A stretch of DNA of 64,000 nucleotides from Bartonella tribocorum CIP 105476 (GTDB lineage Bacteria > Pseudomonadota > Alphaproteobacteria > Rhizobiales > Rhizobiaceae), in the NCBI RefSeq assembly GCF_000196435.1, contig NC_010161.1, positions 620,001 through 684,000 on the forward strand, written 5' to 3'. Shown piece after piece: positions 8,278 to 18,069 of this stretch. Numbering within the stretch: the first letter of the stretch is position 1; each line of letters opens with the position of its first letter. The notes beneath the pieces were generated by a model that did no database searches, was not told the DNA's origin, and worked only from the letters and a program-made list of their open reading frames with translations. Made by a program: the position numbers and the translations under genes.

Positions 8278-10101
8278 ATGGCACTTTCCAAGACAATTGC
8301 CACAGTTACACGAAGGATTTATGAACGCTCTCGACCTACACGAGAAATTTATTTAGATCGTATTGCGAATGCACAGGCTCACCGTCCCAAGCGGAGTTTT
8401 TTGGGATGTGCTAATCAGGCTCATGGTTTTGCTGCTTGTGGTGCAATAGACAAAGAGCGCTTGAAGGAAAATATCGTTGGGAATATCGGCATTATCACGG
8501 CATATAACGATATACTTTCAGCCCATCAACCTTTTGAAAAGTTTCCTCACTTAATTAAAGAGGCAGCCCGTATGGTTGGTGCTGTTGCACAGGTAGCAGG
8601 GGGAGTTCCTGCGATGTGTGATGGTGTTACGCAGGGGAATAGGGGGATGGAGCTTTCCCTTTTTTCGCGTGAAGTGATTGCAATGGCGACAGCGATAAGC
8701 TTATCACACGATGTCTTTGATGCAGCTTTGTATCTTGGGGTGTGTGATAAAATCGTCCCCGGTTTATTGATTGGAGCACTAACATTTGGTCACTTACCAG
8801 GAATCTTTATACCCGCTGGTCCTATGACAACAGGTCAAGGGAATGATGAAAAAGCAAAAATACGTCAACTTTACGCGGAAAATAAAATAGATCGCCAGAC
8901 ACTCTTGGAATCAGAAGCTCGTTCTTATCATGGACCAGGAACATGTACATTCTATGGAACGGCTAACTCAAATCAGGTGATACTAGAGATGATGGGGCTG
9001 CATATGCCGGGAGCTTCTTTTGTCAATGCGAATACACCATTGCGTGATGCTTTAACAAAAGAAGCGACAAAGCGTGTACTTGAAATGACCGATCTTGGTG
9101 ATCATTATAGACCACTTGGTATGATCATTGATGAGCGTTCTTTTGTGAATGCCATTGTAGGATTAAATGCAACAGGAGGCTCTACCAATCATACGATTCA
9201 TTTGATAGCTATCGCTGCGGCTTGCGGTATTCAATTGACATGGCATGATATTGCGGAAATTTCATGCCATGTGCCTCTTTTAGCGCGAATTTATCCGAAT
9301 GGTTTGGCTGATATCAATCATTTTTATGCAGCAGGGGGAATAGGATTTATTATTCGCGAGCTTATTGAGGCCGGTTTAGTGCATGAAGATGTTTCTACAG
9401 TTTTTGGTAAAGATCTCCATGCTTATGCAATTGAAGCAAAGCTTTCTGCGGATGGCTGTGTGGTGCGTGAAGCTGCTCTTAAGGAAAGTGGTGATCATAA
9501 GGTGTTAGCAGGGTGGAAAAAACCATTTCAATCTGAGGGGGGGCTTCGTGTTTTATCGGGAGATTTGGGAACCGCTATTATAAAAGTTTCATCTGTTAAA
9601 CCAGAATATTGGCAAATTAAAGCACCAGTCCTTGTCTTTAATGATCAAGAGGAGCTCCAAAAATCTTTTCAATCTGGTGCGTTGCATGATAAAGATTTTA
9701 TCGCTGTTATTCGCTATCAAGGACCAAAAGCCAATGGTATGCCAGAACTTCATAAATTAACAACCATTTTAGGCGTTTTACAAGATCGCGGTCAAAGGAT
9801 AGCATTAATAACGGATGGCCGTATGTCCGGAGCATCAGGAAAAATTCCTTCTGCCATCCATGTGACGCCAGAAGCTTTGGATAATGGTCCCATTGCACGT
9901 TTGCAAGATGGTGACATTGTTTTCCTTGATGTTCATGGGGGTAAATTAACTCTTTTAGAGGATTTAGCAAAATTTAACGCACGAACAATCACACCTCCTG
10001 ATCTTACAAAAAACGAACAGGGTGTTGGACGTGAACTCTTTCGTGTTTTTCGTCAATCGGTTAATCGTGCAGATCAGGGGGCATCTGTTTTTATGACTTG
10101 A
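8278..10101 (+). CDS. edd: Phosphogluconate dehydratase
   Basis: This 607-aa iron-sulfur dehydratase of the IlvD/Edd family converts 6-phosphogluconate to KDPG, the defining step of the Entner-Doudoroff pathway. It aligns end to end with memory of E. coli Edd, including [55 protein letters not shown] and [16 protein letters not shown]; the cysteines in the second and third of these are cluster ligands in the family. Three in-frame ATGs exist (8245, 8260, 8278). The last is chosen because it has AAGGGGGA about 7 bases upstream and yields the usual N-terminus. The KDPG aldolase gene eda is not next to it in this window. Confidence 0.95.
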   Translation: MALSKTIATVTRRIYERSRPTREIYLDRIANAQAHRPKRSFLGCANQAHGFAACGAIDKERLKENIVGNIGIITAYNDILSAHQPFEKFPHLIKEAARMVGAVAQVAGGVPAMCDGVTQGNRGMELSLFSREVIAMATAISLSHDVFDAALYLGVCDKIVPGLLIGALTFGHLPGIFIPAGPMTTGQGNDEKAKIRQLYAENKIDRQTLLESEARSYHGPGTCTFYGTANSNQVILEMMGLHMPGASFVNANTPLRDALTKEATKRVLEMTDLGDHYRPLGMIIDERSFVNAIVGLNATGGSTNHTIHLIAIAAACGIQLTWHDIAEISCHVPLLARIYPNGLADINHFYAAGGIGFIIRELIEAGLVHEDVSTVFGKDLHAYAIEAKLSADGCVVREAALKESGDHKVLAGWKKPFQSEGGLRVLSGDLGTAIIKVSSVKPEYWQIKAPVLVFNDQEELQKSFQSGALHDKDFIAVIRYQGPKANGMPELHKLTTILGVLQDRGQRIALITDGRMSGASGKIPSAIHVTPEALDNGPIARLQDGDIVFLDVHGGKLTLLEDLAKFNARTITPPDLTKNEQGVGRELFRVFRQSVNRADQGASVFMT

Positions 10102-10167
10102 GGAATGCAAAAAGAAACAAGATGAACGACGTGTAATGCAACCATGTACAATGAATTGTTACAATTC

Positions 10168-11067
10168 TTAGAATTTTGGTATAGGAAGATTGTGTAATCG
10201 GGCGGCGGCTTTAAGTGTATTAACCATAAGCATGGCAATAGTCATGGGGCCAACACCTCCTGGAACAGGAGTGATTGCAGCAGCTTTTTCTTTTACGTTT
10301 TCAAAATCGACATCCCCAATAAGATGGGTTTTTCCTACACCTTTTTCTGGAGCTGGAATGCGATTAATGCCTACATCAATAACAATAGCATCCTTTTTAA
10401 TCCAGTCTTTTTTTATCATTTGTGGGCGACCTACAGCTGCTACGAGAATATCGGCACTCCGACAGACATCATCAAGGTCACGGGTACGACTGTGGGCAAT
10501 TGTCACAGTAGCATTGGCTGCAGTTAAAAGGGCAGCCATAGGTTTGCCAACAATATTAGAGCGTCCAACAACGACAGCATCAAGCCCAGATAAATCTCGC
10601 CCACAGTGTTGTTCAATCATCATCATAGCACCAGCTGGTGTACAGGGAATAATAGCATCTTCAAGTGCATTTGCTGCGAGTTTTCCTACATTGACATAAT
10701 GGAAACCATCAACATCTTTTTGGAAAGCAACGGCTTGTGTTATGCGGTTTGTATTGATATGGGCAGGGAGAGGCAGCTGGACCAAAATACCATGAATTTT
10801 TGGATCAGAATTTAACGTTGCAATAAGCTGAAGGAGCTCTTTTTCTTGTGTTTCTTTGGAAACGACATGTTTGATGGAAAGAAATCCACATTCTTCAGCT
10901 TTTTTATTTTTTGAAGCGACATAGACTTGGCTTGCAGGATCGTCTCCAACGATAATAACAGCGATACCAGGTTGTATATTATAGTTATTGCGGAGTTTTA
11001 TGGTTTCAGCCTTAACTTTCACAATAATCTCTTCAGCAAGTTTTTTTCCGTCGATAATATTATTCAT
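10168..11067 (-). CDS. folD: Bifunctional methylenetetrahydrofolate dehydrogenase / methenyltetrahydrofolate cyclohydrolase
   Basis: The 299-aa enzyme interconverts 5,10-methylene-, methenyl- and 10-formyl-tetrahydrofolate with NADP+. Visible landmarks are the substrate-site segment [14 protein letters not shown] (catalytic Lys within it, about residues 49-62), QLPLPAHI, the [11 protein letters not shown] segment, the Rossmann signature [16 protein letters not shown] and the C-terminal [16 protein letters not shown]. The frame runs on to 11112, but ATG 11067 gives the conserved [11 protein letters not shown] start. It converges on edd, leaving 66 bases between the stops. A forward open frame of 169 codons lies entirely opposite this gene and is a shadow. 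Confidence 0.96.
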   Translation of the reverse strand: MNNIIDGKKLAEEIIVKVKAETIKLRNNYNIQPGIAVIIVGDDPASQVYVASKNKKAEECGFLSIKHVVSKETQEKELLQLIATLNSDPKIHGILVQLPLPAHINTNRITQAVAFQKDVDGFHYVNVGKLAANALEDAIIPCTPAGAMMMIEQHCGRDLSGLDAVVVGRSNIVGKPMAALLTAANATVTIAHSRTRDLDDVCRSADILVAAVGRPQMIKKDWIKKDAIVIDVGINRIPAPEKGVGKTHLIGDVDFENVKEKAAAITPVPGGVGPMTIAMLMVNTLKAAARLHNLPIPKF

Positions 11068-11384
11068 GAGAGAGACCCTTTCGGTAAGGCTATTTGTTTT
11101 TTTGTAAAGCATTTTCTAATAATACGATAGAGTTTTATAGCAATATTCATATGAGAACAGTAAGAATGGCTTAATAATGTTGTGGATTTATCGTTTTAGA
11201 ATACTTTTAAATAATTGCTTTATAAAGAAGCAGCAATATTGCTGTTTGAATAAACTTTGGATAAAGAACAAAAATAATGAAAATACAAAATGGGTATGGT
11301 CAATTATAGGGTTATAAAAAGCCTTTTAACGATTATTTAAGTTTATTTTCAATCTGTTCTAGGGGATAGGTATAGAGGGATATT
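11068..11384. other. Divergent intergenic region between folD and the AsmA-like gene
   Basis: No gene is seen. Promoters for both flanking genes should lie here. The only clear element is a 14-base perfect palindrome at 11231-11244. Confidence 0.4.
11231..11244. promoter_or_regulatory. 14-base perfect palindrome, candidate operator
   Basis: CAGCAATATTGCTG is its own reverse complement and lies near the middle of the folD/AsmA divergent spacer. Size and place suit a dimeric regulator, but nothing identifies one. Confidence 0.3.
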
Positions 11385-13265
11385 GTGCGCATCAGAATAA
11401 TAAAATTTTTGAGCGGAATTTTTATTACAATTATCTTTTTATTTGGAGTGGGGATTTTCGTTTTACCTTATCTTGTTTCTACGGATATGATTCGTGTTCG
11501 TTTAGCGCAAGAGTTGAGTGCATGGACAGGCTATAATGTGCAATTGCGTGATCCACCGCGGTTAAATCTTTTTCCTTATCCTAAAGCGTTGCTTTCCGGT
11601 GTTACTTTATCATCAAAAATAGATGATGTTGCGCCATTAATGGAAGCTGAATCAATAGAAGTTGATCTTTCTGTCGTTGATCTTCTTTGGGGACGTGTTT
11701 CTTTTTCAGAGACGCGGATTGTGCGTCCTCAATTTGTTATGGAAAAGCCCGTTAAAACAATGGCAGATTTTTTTGATCGATTTTCTCGCTCGCAAGGTGC
11801 CTTAGGGTTAGCCATACGCAAGGCGCGTGAAATATTAAAACATAACCCTGAACATCCAGAGATAGAGCATCTTTTAAAACAACCTTTTGGGCGGGTTTTT
11901 ATTGAAAATGGCGCCCTTGTGTATCATGATAGCCTTTCAGGAGTAGCAGAAAAAATAACAGGGTTAAATGCGACTTTAGATTGGTCTGAATCGACACAGG
12001 AAATACGGTTGCGTGCAGATGCTCGTTGGCGCGGAGAATTTACAAAATTATCAATCGATGCTTCTCAAGCATTGTTGCTTTTGGCAGGAGGAAAAAGCCA
12101 GATTAAGGCAAGTCTTAACTCTGTGCGTGGAGGGATAACTTTTACAGGACAGGCTCGGTTATCTGAATATTATATTTTTGACGGAAAGGTGTCGATGCGT
12201 TCTCCGGGCTGGAATCAAACTTTGTCTTGGGTTGGAGGAACTCATTTTTGGGGACATAGATTAAAAATACCCATTGTATGGGAATCTCATTTTTTAGCGC
12301 GACCAATGCATATTCAAATGAATAATGTTACATTTACGATGGGGAAAGCCAATGCGCGTGGGGCTTTGAAACTTGATTTTCAAGATTATGTACCAAATGT
12401 CATGGGCTCTTTAGCATTTGATAACCTAGACCTCAACCTCTTAGGCTCAATGTTTTTTTCCGTTAAAAAGAAAAATTCATTCTTTGATATGGCGCTTTTT
12501 GATCGTATAGGGGTGGATATACGACTTTCTGCGCCACAAGCCAAAATAGGAAATATTCCACTCACAAATTTAGCTGCTGCGATACAAATAAGAAATGGGC
12601 GTGGGATTTTTGATCTTGGACATGTCAATATTTGGGGTGGGTCTGTTCAAAGTAATATTGAAGTTACACCATCTGGACAGAAAATACGTATTGGAGGAAC
12701 GATGTCAGGGTCTTCTATTGATACGCAGGAGGCTTTAGAAGCCTTAGGATTTATTCCATTTGTGCAGAGTAAAACAAATTTTACCACAACGATACAAACA
12801 CTTGCGGATTCTTGGATGGAAGTTTTTACAAAGATGCAGGGTGGATTAACATTGAAGATGTCTTCTGGCTGGCTCTTAGGGTATGATTTGAATGAATTAC
12901 AAACAAAACTTTCAAACAAACAACAATTTCTTTTAACAAGTAATGATTCTCTCTCTACAAATTTTGATCACTGGGATATTCAGGCAAGCTTTTCAGAAGG
13001 GATGATGAAGGTAACCGAGTCATTGATGCGTACAGAAGACTTGAGTTTATCTATACAGGGGGCGATTACCATGGCTATTGCTCAAGGGCAGCAGAATGAA
13101 TTGATATTACAGGCACAATTACACAAAAACCACAGCTCAGAAACTTTATGTAAAGATGTCCAATGCCTTGCTAACAGCCTTGCATGGCCTTCTACATTTT
13201 CGCTGAGCTCTAAAGGACAAGATCATGGTAATTTTTTGATTACAAAAGACATTGATACAGATTGA
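11385..13265 (+). CDS. AsmA family membrane-anchored protein
   Basis: The 626-aa protein has one N-terminal membrane segment (about residues 7-31) followed by a long region with the AsmA pattern: RVRLAQELSAWTGYNVQLRDPPRL right after the anchor, then repeated short beta-strand-like stretches. AsmA-like proteins sit in the inner membrane, extend into the periplasm and are implicated in moving phospholipids to the outer membrane and in outer-membrane assembly. The start is GTG 11385, with GAGGGA immediately upstream. It stands apart from its neighbours. A function specific to this paralog cannot be read from sequence. Confidence 0.75.
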   Translation: MRIRIIKFLSGIFITIIFLFGVGIFVLPYLVSTDMIRVRLAQELSAWTGYNVQLRDPPRLNLFPYPKALLSGVTLSSKIDDVAPLMEAESIEVDLSVVDLLWGRVSFSETRIVRPQFVMEKPVKTMADFFDRFSRSQGALGLAIRKAREILKHNPEHPEIEHLLKQPFGRVFIENGALVYHDSLSGVAEKITGLNATLDWSESTQEIRLRADARWRGEFTKLSIDASQALLLLAGGKSQIKASLNSVRGGITFTGQARLSEYYIFDGKVSMRSPGWNQTLSWVGGTHFWGHRLKIPIVWESHFLARPMHIQMNNVTFTMGKANARGALKLDFQDYVPNVMGSLAFDNLDLNLLGSMFFSVKKKNSFFDMALFDRIGVDIRLSAPQAKIGNIPLTNLAAAIQIRNGRGIFDLGHVNIWGGSVQSNIEVTPSGQKIRIGGTMSGSSIDTQEALEALGFIPFVQSKTNFTTTIQTLADSWMEVFTKMQGGLTLKMSSGWLLGYDLNELQTKLSNKQQFLLTSNDSLSTNFDHWDIQASFSEGMMKVTESLMRTEDLSLSIQGAITMAIAQGQQNELILQAQLHKNHSSETLCKDVQCLANSLAWPSTFSLSSKGQDHGNFLITKDIDTD

Positions 13266-13586
13266 GCATTGTTTTTCATCTGTATAAAATATGATTCTAT
13301 AATCATAATTCGTCTATTTGCAATTTAAAGTCATCTTTAAATTAAAATAAGAGATTTCAATATCGTAAGATTCTCTCATTTTAAATCTATTCGTGATGAA
13401 ACCAAAATTTTTCCTCTCCGTCATCAGAAGCAATTAGTATGTAGATAAAAGATTGAAGAGACAAATAAAAACGCCTCTCTATGGAATCTTTCAAATACAA
13501 GAGATTTATAATATGAGTACAAATCTCAGAAAATTTCTAAAAAACATTTTATTGCATTAAAACTTTAAAGACATATCGGCCAGTGC
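13266..13586. other. Intergenic region with a repeat fragment
   Basis: No gene is seen. It contains an AT-rich hairpin (13290-13307, seven-base arms, no T run) and a 29-base segment at 13364-13392 that matches 38820-38848 at 25 of 29 positions. Confidence 0.4.
13364..13392. repeat. Degenerate intergenic repeat, short copy
   Basis: This 29-base stretch matches 38820-38848 with four differences, all transitions. The similarity fades on both sides. It is probably a small relic of the repeat seen more fully in the atpF-glyS spacer. Confidence 0.4.
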
Positions 13587-13730
13587 TTATTGAATCTGAG
13601 AAGAAATACCATAGCCATCTTTGGTAACTGTATGCTTTCCATCTGCTCCAACAGAACCAATTCCCACCGTAATCAAAATAAAGGCCAAGAGGGTTGTAAT
13701 CGTAATAATGGTAGCTTTTTTAGCAGACAT
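13587..13730 (-). CDS. Small hydrophobic peptide, 47 aa
   Basis: This short gene encodes a 47-aa product: MSAKKATIITITTLLAFILI opens it as a lysine-tipped hydrophobic helix, followed by TVGIGSVGADGKHTVTKDG and a polar end, stop at 13587. GGAGAAAAG lies 4-12 bases before the ATG, a good ribosome-binding site, which is the main argument that it is real. The layout suits a single-pass inner-membrane peptide or a secreted peptide with an uncleaved signal. I do not recognise a family. It stands alone on the minus strand between two forward genes. Confidence 0.55.
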   Translation of the reverse strand: MSAKKATIITITTLLAFILITVGIGSVGADGKHTVTKDGYGISSQIQ

Positions 13731-13961
13731 ATCTTTTCTCCATTGATGCATCAGTCACTGAATGCAAAGATGAATGGTGTATTATTTAAACTTTTATGAA
13801 AGCAGAATCACTTAACGATCTATTGGTTCCCACCATTATCTCATAAAGCTAAAAAACTCTATAATTCTTTAATGTATTATAGCTCTATAGATATAATTTT
13901 TTCTTTTTGTTATATATTTTTTTCTTTTCTTGATGACGATAGTGAGCATTGGCAAGATTTT

Positions 13962-14705
13962 ATGCGCATAAATTATAAACTTAAAAGATTGTTTATCCGA
14001 CAGACATTAGCTTTGAATGAAGAAATAAAGATAGAGGGGGCACAAGCTTCTTATCTTATGCATGTTTTGCGGATGAAAGAAGGAGCGGAAATTCTAATTT
14101 TTAATGGACAGGATGGTGAGTGGCTTGCTAAACTTATCATTGTTAAGAAAAAATTTGTTGTGGTTCAGCTTATTCATCAAGAAAGATTACAAACGACACA
14201 TTCCAATCTTATTTATTGCTTTGCTCCACTCAAAAACGCGCGCTTGGATTATATGGTGCAGAAAGCGGTTGAAATGGGGGCATCGATTTTGCAGCCTGTT
14301 ATAACGCATCATACGCAGGTTACGCGTATCAATATGGCTCGTATGGAAGCCAATGTTATCGAAGCTTCTGAACAGTGTGGCATTTTATCTCTCCCTGAAT
14401 GCGTATCGGCTCTATCACTAGCAGAGCTTTTAGAACGTTGGGATGAGACACAGCCTTTATTCTTTTGTGATGAAGAGCATAAATCGCCTAATCCATTACC
14501 TTCTTTTAAAAAGCGTAACGTTACAACGCCAGGTGTTCTCATTGGACCAGAAGGTGGGTTTAGTGAAGAAGAGCGGAGCTTTTTAAAAAAGCATCCCTTT
14601 GTGGTTCCAATGTCATTAGGTCCACGCATTTTACGCGCTGACACTGCCGCTGTTGCGGCTTTGGCTCTTCTTAATGCTACCGTGGGGGATTGGTCAATGG
14701 ATTGA
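13962..14705 (+). CDS. rsmE: 16S rRNA (uracil(1498)-N(3))-methyltransferase
   Basis: The 247-aa SPOUT-class methyltransferase modifies U1498 of 16S rRNA with SAM. The N-terminal PUA-like part (YLMHVLRMKEGAEILIFNG) is followed by the trefoil-knot segments KAVEMGASILQPV, VLIGPEGGFSEEE and LGPRILRADTAAVAAL, which form the SAM site in the family. The frame is open back to 13872, but the upstream 30 codons are hydrophobic and unlike the family, so ATG 13962 is chosen; its ribosome-binding site is weak. It is followed by gshA 68 bases later, a neighbourhood I recall from other Hyphomicrobiales. Confidence 0.92.
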   Translation: MRINYKLKRLFIRQTLALNEEIKIEGAQASYLMHVLRMKEGAEILIFNGQDGEWLAKLIIVKKKFVVVQLIHQERLQTTHSNLIYCFAPLKNARLDYMVQKAVEMGASILQPVITHHTQVTRINMARMEANVIEASEQCGILSLPECVSALSLAELLERWDETQPLFFCDEEHKSPNPLPSFKKRNVTTPGVLIGPEGGFSEEERSFLKKHPFVVPMSLGPRILRADTAAVAALALLNATVGDWSMD

Positions 14706-14773
14706 GATGTCTGTAAAATCATTCTAAATAATTCATTGAAGATGATAACACCAATGGTAGGATACGATAAGTT

Positions 14774-16147
14774 ATGGCACTTGATATAATGGATGAAAGT
14801 GAAGTTTATAACTTAGATTCCTTGGTTAGCTATTTCCAAGGAGGGTATAAAGCAGAAGATGATTGGCGTATTGGTACAGAACATGAAAAGTTTCCGTTTT
14901 ATAGAGAGGGGTTTCGTCCTGTTCCTTATGATGGTGAGAGGGGAATCAGAACGCTATTAGAAGGGATGCAAAGCGCTTTAGGATGGAAACCTATTTTAGA
15001 TGAAGGGAATATTATTGGGCTCGTAGGACCCGTTGATCAGGGGGCTATTTCTTTGGAACCTGGGGGACAGTTTGAATTATCTGGAGCACCATTAAAAACA
15101 GTAGGTGATACGTATCACGAGTTGATGGAACATTTATCTCTTCTCAAAAAAATTGCAGAACCATTGGGTATTGGTTTTTTGGGGATAGGCGCTAGCCCAA
15201 AGTGGACGTTAGCTGAAACACCGAAAATGCCGAAATCACGTTATCAAATTATGACTGATTATATGCCGAAAGTCGGGCATAATGGTCTTAATATGATGTA
15301 TCGTACATCAACAGTTCAGGTTAATCTTGATTTTTCCTCTGAAAGCGATATGCGGAGAAAAATGCAAGTATCCATGAAGTTACAATCCGTTGTGACCGCA
15401 TTATTTGCAAGTTCGCCTTTTACAGAAGGACGCCCAAATGGCTTTTTGTCATGGCGTTCTGAAATTTGGCGTGATACAGATAATCAGAGGACAGGGGTTC
15501 TTCCCTTTATATTTTCTGAGCGTTTTGGTTTTGCTGATTACGTTGAATGGGCCCTTGATGTTCCTATGTATTTTGTTGTACGTGATGGTCATTATTATGA
15601 TTGTACACATATAACGTTTCGTCAGTTTATGAATGGAGCATTAAGAGGACAAGTTGCAAATTCAATTCCAAACATGGGAGATTGGATTAATCACTTATCA
15701 ACGTTATTTCCTGAAGTCCGCTTAAAAAGATTTTTAGAAATGAGAGGAGCTGATTGCGGTTCTTGGAAGCGCATCTGCGCATTGTCGGCTTTTTGGGTTG
15801 GGCTTCTTTATGATAGAGAAGCGCTTAACGAGGCAGAGGCTTTGACCAAAGATTGGTGTTTTGAAGAAGTTTTAGAAATGCGTCAACGTGTTCCCAAAGA
15901 AGGGTTAAAAACTCCTTTTCGTCAAACCATTCTTTTAGAATTAGCCCGTCAAACTATCGCTATTGCGCACAAAGGCTTAAAAAATCGCAAACAGTATGAT
16001 GTAAATGGTTTTGATGAAACAAAATTCCTTAATCCTTTAGAAGAAGTTGTGGTAACGGGGCAAACAGATGCTGAAAAACTTTTATCCCATTACTCTTCTA
16101 TTTGGGATGAGTCTGTTGAACCTGTATTTTTAGAATATGCCTATTAA
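14774..16147 (+). CDS. gshA: Glutamate-cysteine ligase (plant/alphaproteobacterial type)
   Basis: The 457-aa ATP-dependent ligase makes gamma-glutamylcysteine, the first step of glutathione synthesis. It belongs to the GCS2/plant-type class rather than the E. coli GshA class: GTEHEKFPF near residue 37, EPGGQFELSGAP about residues 95-106, MMYRTSTVQVNLDFSS about 174-189, and the length near 450 all fit. This class is usual in alphaproteobacteria. The start at ATG 14774 follows a region with no strong ribosome-binding site. The gene ends an rsmE-gshA block; nearly 1 kb of non-coding DNA follows. Confidence 0.93.
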   Translation: MALDIMDESEVYNLDSLVSYFQGGYKAEDDWRIGTEHEKFPFYREGFRPVPYDGERGIRTLLEGMQSALGWKPILDEGNIIGLVGPVDQGAISLEPGGQFELSGAPLKTVGDTYHELMEHLSLLKKIAEPLGIGFLGIGASPKWTLAETPKMPKSRYQIMTDYMPKVGHNGLNMMYRTSTVQVNLDFSSESDMRRKMQVSMKLQSVVTALFASSPFTEGRPNGFLSWRSEIWRDTDNQRTGVLPFIFSERFGFADYVEWALDVPMYFVVRDGHYYDCTHITFRQFMNGALRGQVANSIPNMGDWINHLSTLFPEVRLKRFLEMRGADCGSWKRICALSAFWVGLLYDREALNEAEALTKDWCFEEVLEMRQRVPKEGLKTPFRQTILLELARQTIAIAHKGLKNRKQYDVNGFDETKFLNPLEEVVVTGQTDAEKLLSHYSSIWDESVEPVFLEYAY

Positions 16148-17077
16148 ATTTGAGGAAAAGACACTTTGTATTTTCTTAACAATGCATATCATCGTAGTGG
16201 TTTATTCACTCACTTGTCTTTAAAGAGAATATCCCTCTTGCTTTCAACATTTCTCATAAAGGGATACAATACAAAAATTTCTTGAATACTGCAGATTACT
16301 ACAATCACGGTATTTCCAGAGCCTCCATGTTATATCTTTGTGCTAAAGATGATTTGATCTATTTAGCTTGTTATCGAACATTTTTTTATCCACTTGGCTC
16401 ATTCCCTTTATGAATAGGGCAGAAAATAATTTTTTCGCTTTAAAATAGGGGATAAAAAACATTATTTTCGTTCAATAGTCTCACTGTTATTGCTTATAGA
16501 AACATGAAGTATTTTATTCTATAGAATAAAATACAAAAACTTAGCTCGTTACGCTTGTGAGTCACAAACACTTCTTTTATTTTTTTAAAACGTAGAGTAC
16601 ACTTCTTCACAGTTTATTGCTTCCGTTTTTAATAGCAAGACTGTGTGGGGGCTCTTATGCCTTTTTTATCATGATATGATATAATTATACAGTCATCATG
16701 CATGCAATTTTAAAACGGGTAGGGAAATTACAGGGGATTATTTTCTCTAGACAGTATGTTTGTTCTTTTCGATTAATGCCCGTTGGAGAATCTAGATTTT
16801 TTTACGTATTCAAACATCTAATTACTAAAGTCTGCTTAGAGTTCTGCGAGAGAGGGGTGTTTTCCCTTAATAAATCAAATGGCATCCTATTCGACGACTT
16901 AGCAAGCCTTTATATTGAAATTCTTTACCTAAATAAAATAAAACACCCACAAAAAACAAGTATCTTGGGGTAATACCTTAAAATATCTAATTATGAAGAT
17001 TCAATTTTTCATTCTATTAAATATTTCTAAAACGATTCCTTATCCTATTTTATCGATGTGACGGGTTCTATCTTACT
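16148..17077. other. Gene-poor intergenic region after gshA
   Basis: No supported gene. An open frame at 16698-16973 has no ribosome-binding site and no recognisable content. The clearest structure is a 26-base perfect palindrome at 16509-16534. The rest is AT-rich and looks like decayed sequence. Confidence 0.4.
16509..16534. repeat. 26-base perfect palindrome
   Basis: The 13 bases GTATTTTATTCTA are followed directly by their exact reverse complement with no spacer. Neither strand shows a T run after it, so it is not an ordinary terminator. It lies about 360 bases past gshA in otherwise featureless DNA. Confidence 0.6.
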
Positions 17078-17278
17078 CTAAAACATTTTGATATATTCTT
17101 TTACTATTTCCTCTTTGTCGCGATATTCTGAATCTCTACAGTTTTTATTGAGGTATGACTGATAAAGTCCATTGTACAGATTCAGATCGTTCACTTTCGT
17201 ATATCCGAGTGATATTAATACAGCAAACACAAGTATCAATAGAGAAGATAACACAATAAATGCCATGGTACGTTTCAT
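17078..17278 (-). CDS. Small membrane or exported protein, 66 aa
   Basis: The 66-aa frame begins with two basic residues, a hydrophobic helix (MAFIVLSSLLILVFAVLIS, residues 4-22) and then a polar, charged tail with YRDKEEIVKEYIKMF at the end. That is the form of a single-pass membrane protein or of a signal-anchored periplasmic peptide. AAGGAG lies 11 bases before the ATG. No family is recognised and it has no close neighbours. It is the only plausible gene in nearly 2 kb. Confidence 0.5.
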   Translation of the reverse strand: MKRTMAFIVLSSLLILVFAVLISLGYTKVNDLNLYNGLYQSYLNKNCRDSEYRDKEEIVKEYIKMF

Positions 17279-18069
17279 GAGTGATTTAACTCCTTATCTT
17301 TGATAAATAGACCGATATTGAATACAGCTATTATGACGGTTGATATCACTTAACTTGGTTATATCGACAGGATATAGGATATTTTTGTTGGTATTGTGTT
17401 TTAGGTTGTATTAATCAATATTATGTATTTTTAATTGTGTTTCATTTTATAGGCATTGTGGCTTTTAAAGCCTTCACATTTGCGATTTTTTTGTTATTGA
17501 GAGGGCGTATTTTTATGTCTATAAAAATAATTTCGAAAAACAAAAAAACTTTCCCCAAAAGCTCTCATTGAGGGCAAAGAAAGAATGTATAATAGGTATT
17601 TTCAATAAAAGAAGTTACATTTAAAGGGGTGATCAAAGCTTTTGAGAGCGCTATCCATAAAATTGGTAAGAGGAGCTTGATGGTTTACTCTCCAGAATAA
17701 TTCATGAGTGTTCTTTTGTTAATGAATCTTTTAAAGAGAGCTCTTTTCAATTCAAAGGGCAAAAGAGAGCAATAAGGACATTGATAGGATAAGATACGTT
17801 GGAATTATTCGGTATTAAGATGCAATGAATTTTGTTTATATTTCGCTTTTTAAACTATTTTATAAGATCGTAAATTTTAAATAATAGGGAAATAATTTTA
17901 TTTATTTTCTTTAAACAGTTATTCGTAGATAAAAAATTCTCTTTTAATCTATAAATTTAAAAAATAATGACTTTTTAAAAGCCTTGTAAGCTTTATACCT
18001 TAATTTTAATATTATGCATATTATTCACCATCAATCATAACAATAGTGGGTATAGACTGGGTATAGACA
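17279..18069. other. Intergenic region upstream of the TcyP-like gene
   Basis: No gene is seen. It has an AT-rich hairpin (17508-17529, nine-base arms, four-base loop) and, at its right end, an 11-base tandem duplication abutting the next start codon. Confidence 0.4.
18047..18068 (+). repeat. 11-base tandem duplication next to a start codon
   Basis: TGGGTATAGAC occurs twice without a gap (18047-18057 and 18058-18068), ending two bases before ATG 18070. It occupies the place of the ribosome-binding site of the TcyP-like gene, for which no better Shine-Dalgarno sequence is visible. Confidence 0.7.

Noticed and set aside
10190..10699. 169-codon forward frame
   Set aside because: It lies fully opposite folD, whose identity is certain, and has no ribosome-binding site.
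14309..14722. 137-codon minus frame
   Set aside because: It is the antisense shadow of rsmE and has serine/arginine-rich shadow composition.
16698..16973. 91-codon frame in the gshA downstream spacer
   Set aside because: No ribosome-binding site, no recognisable motif, and cysteine/phenylalanine-rich composition; not supported as a gene.
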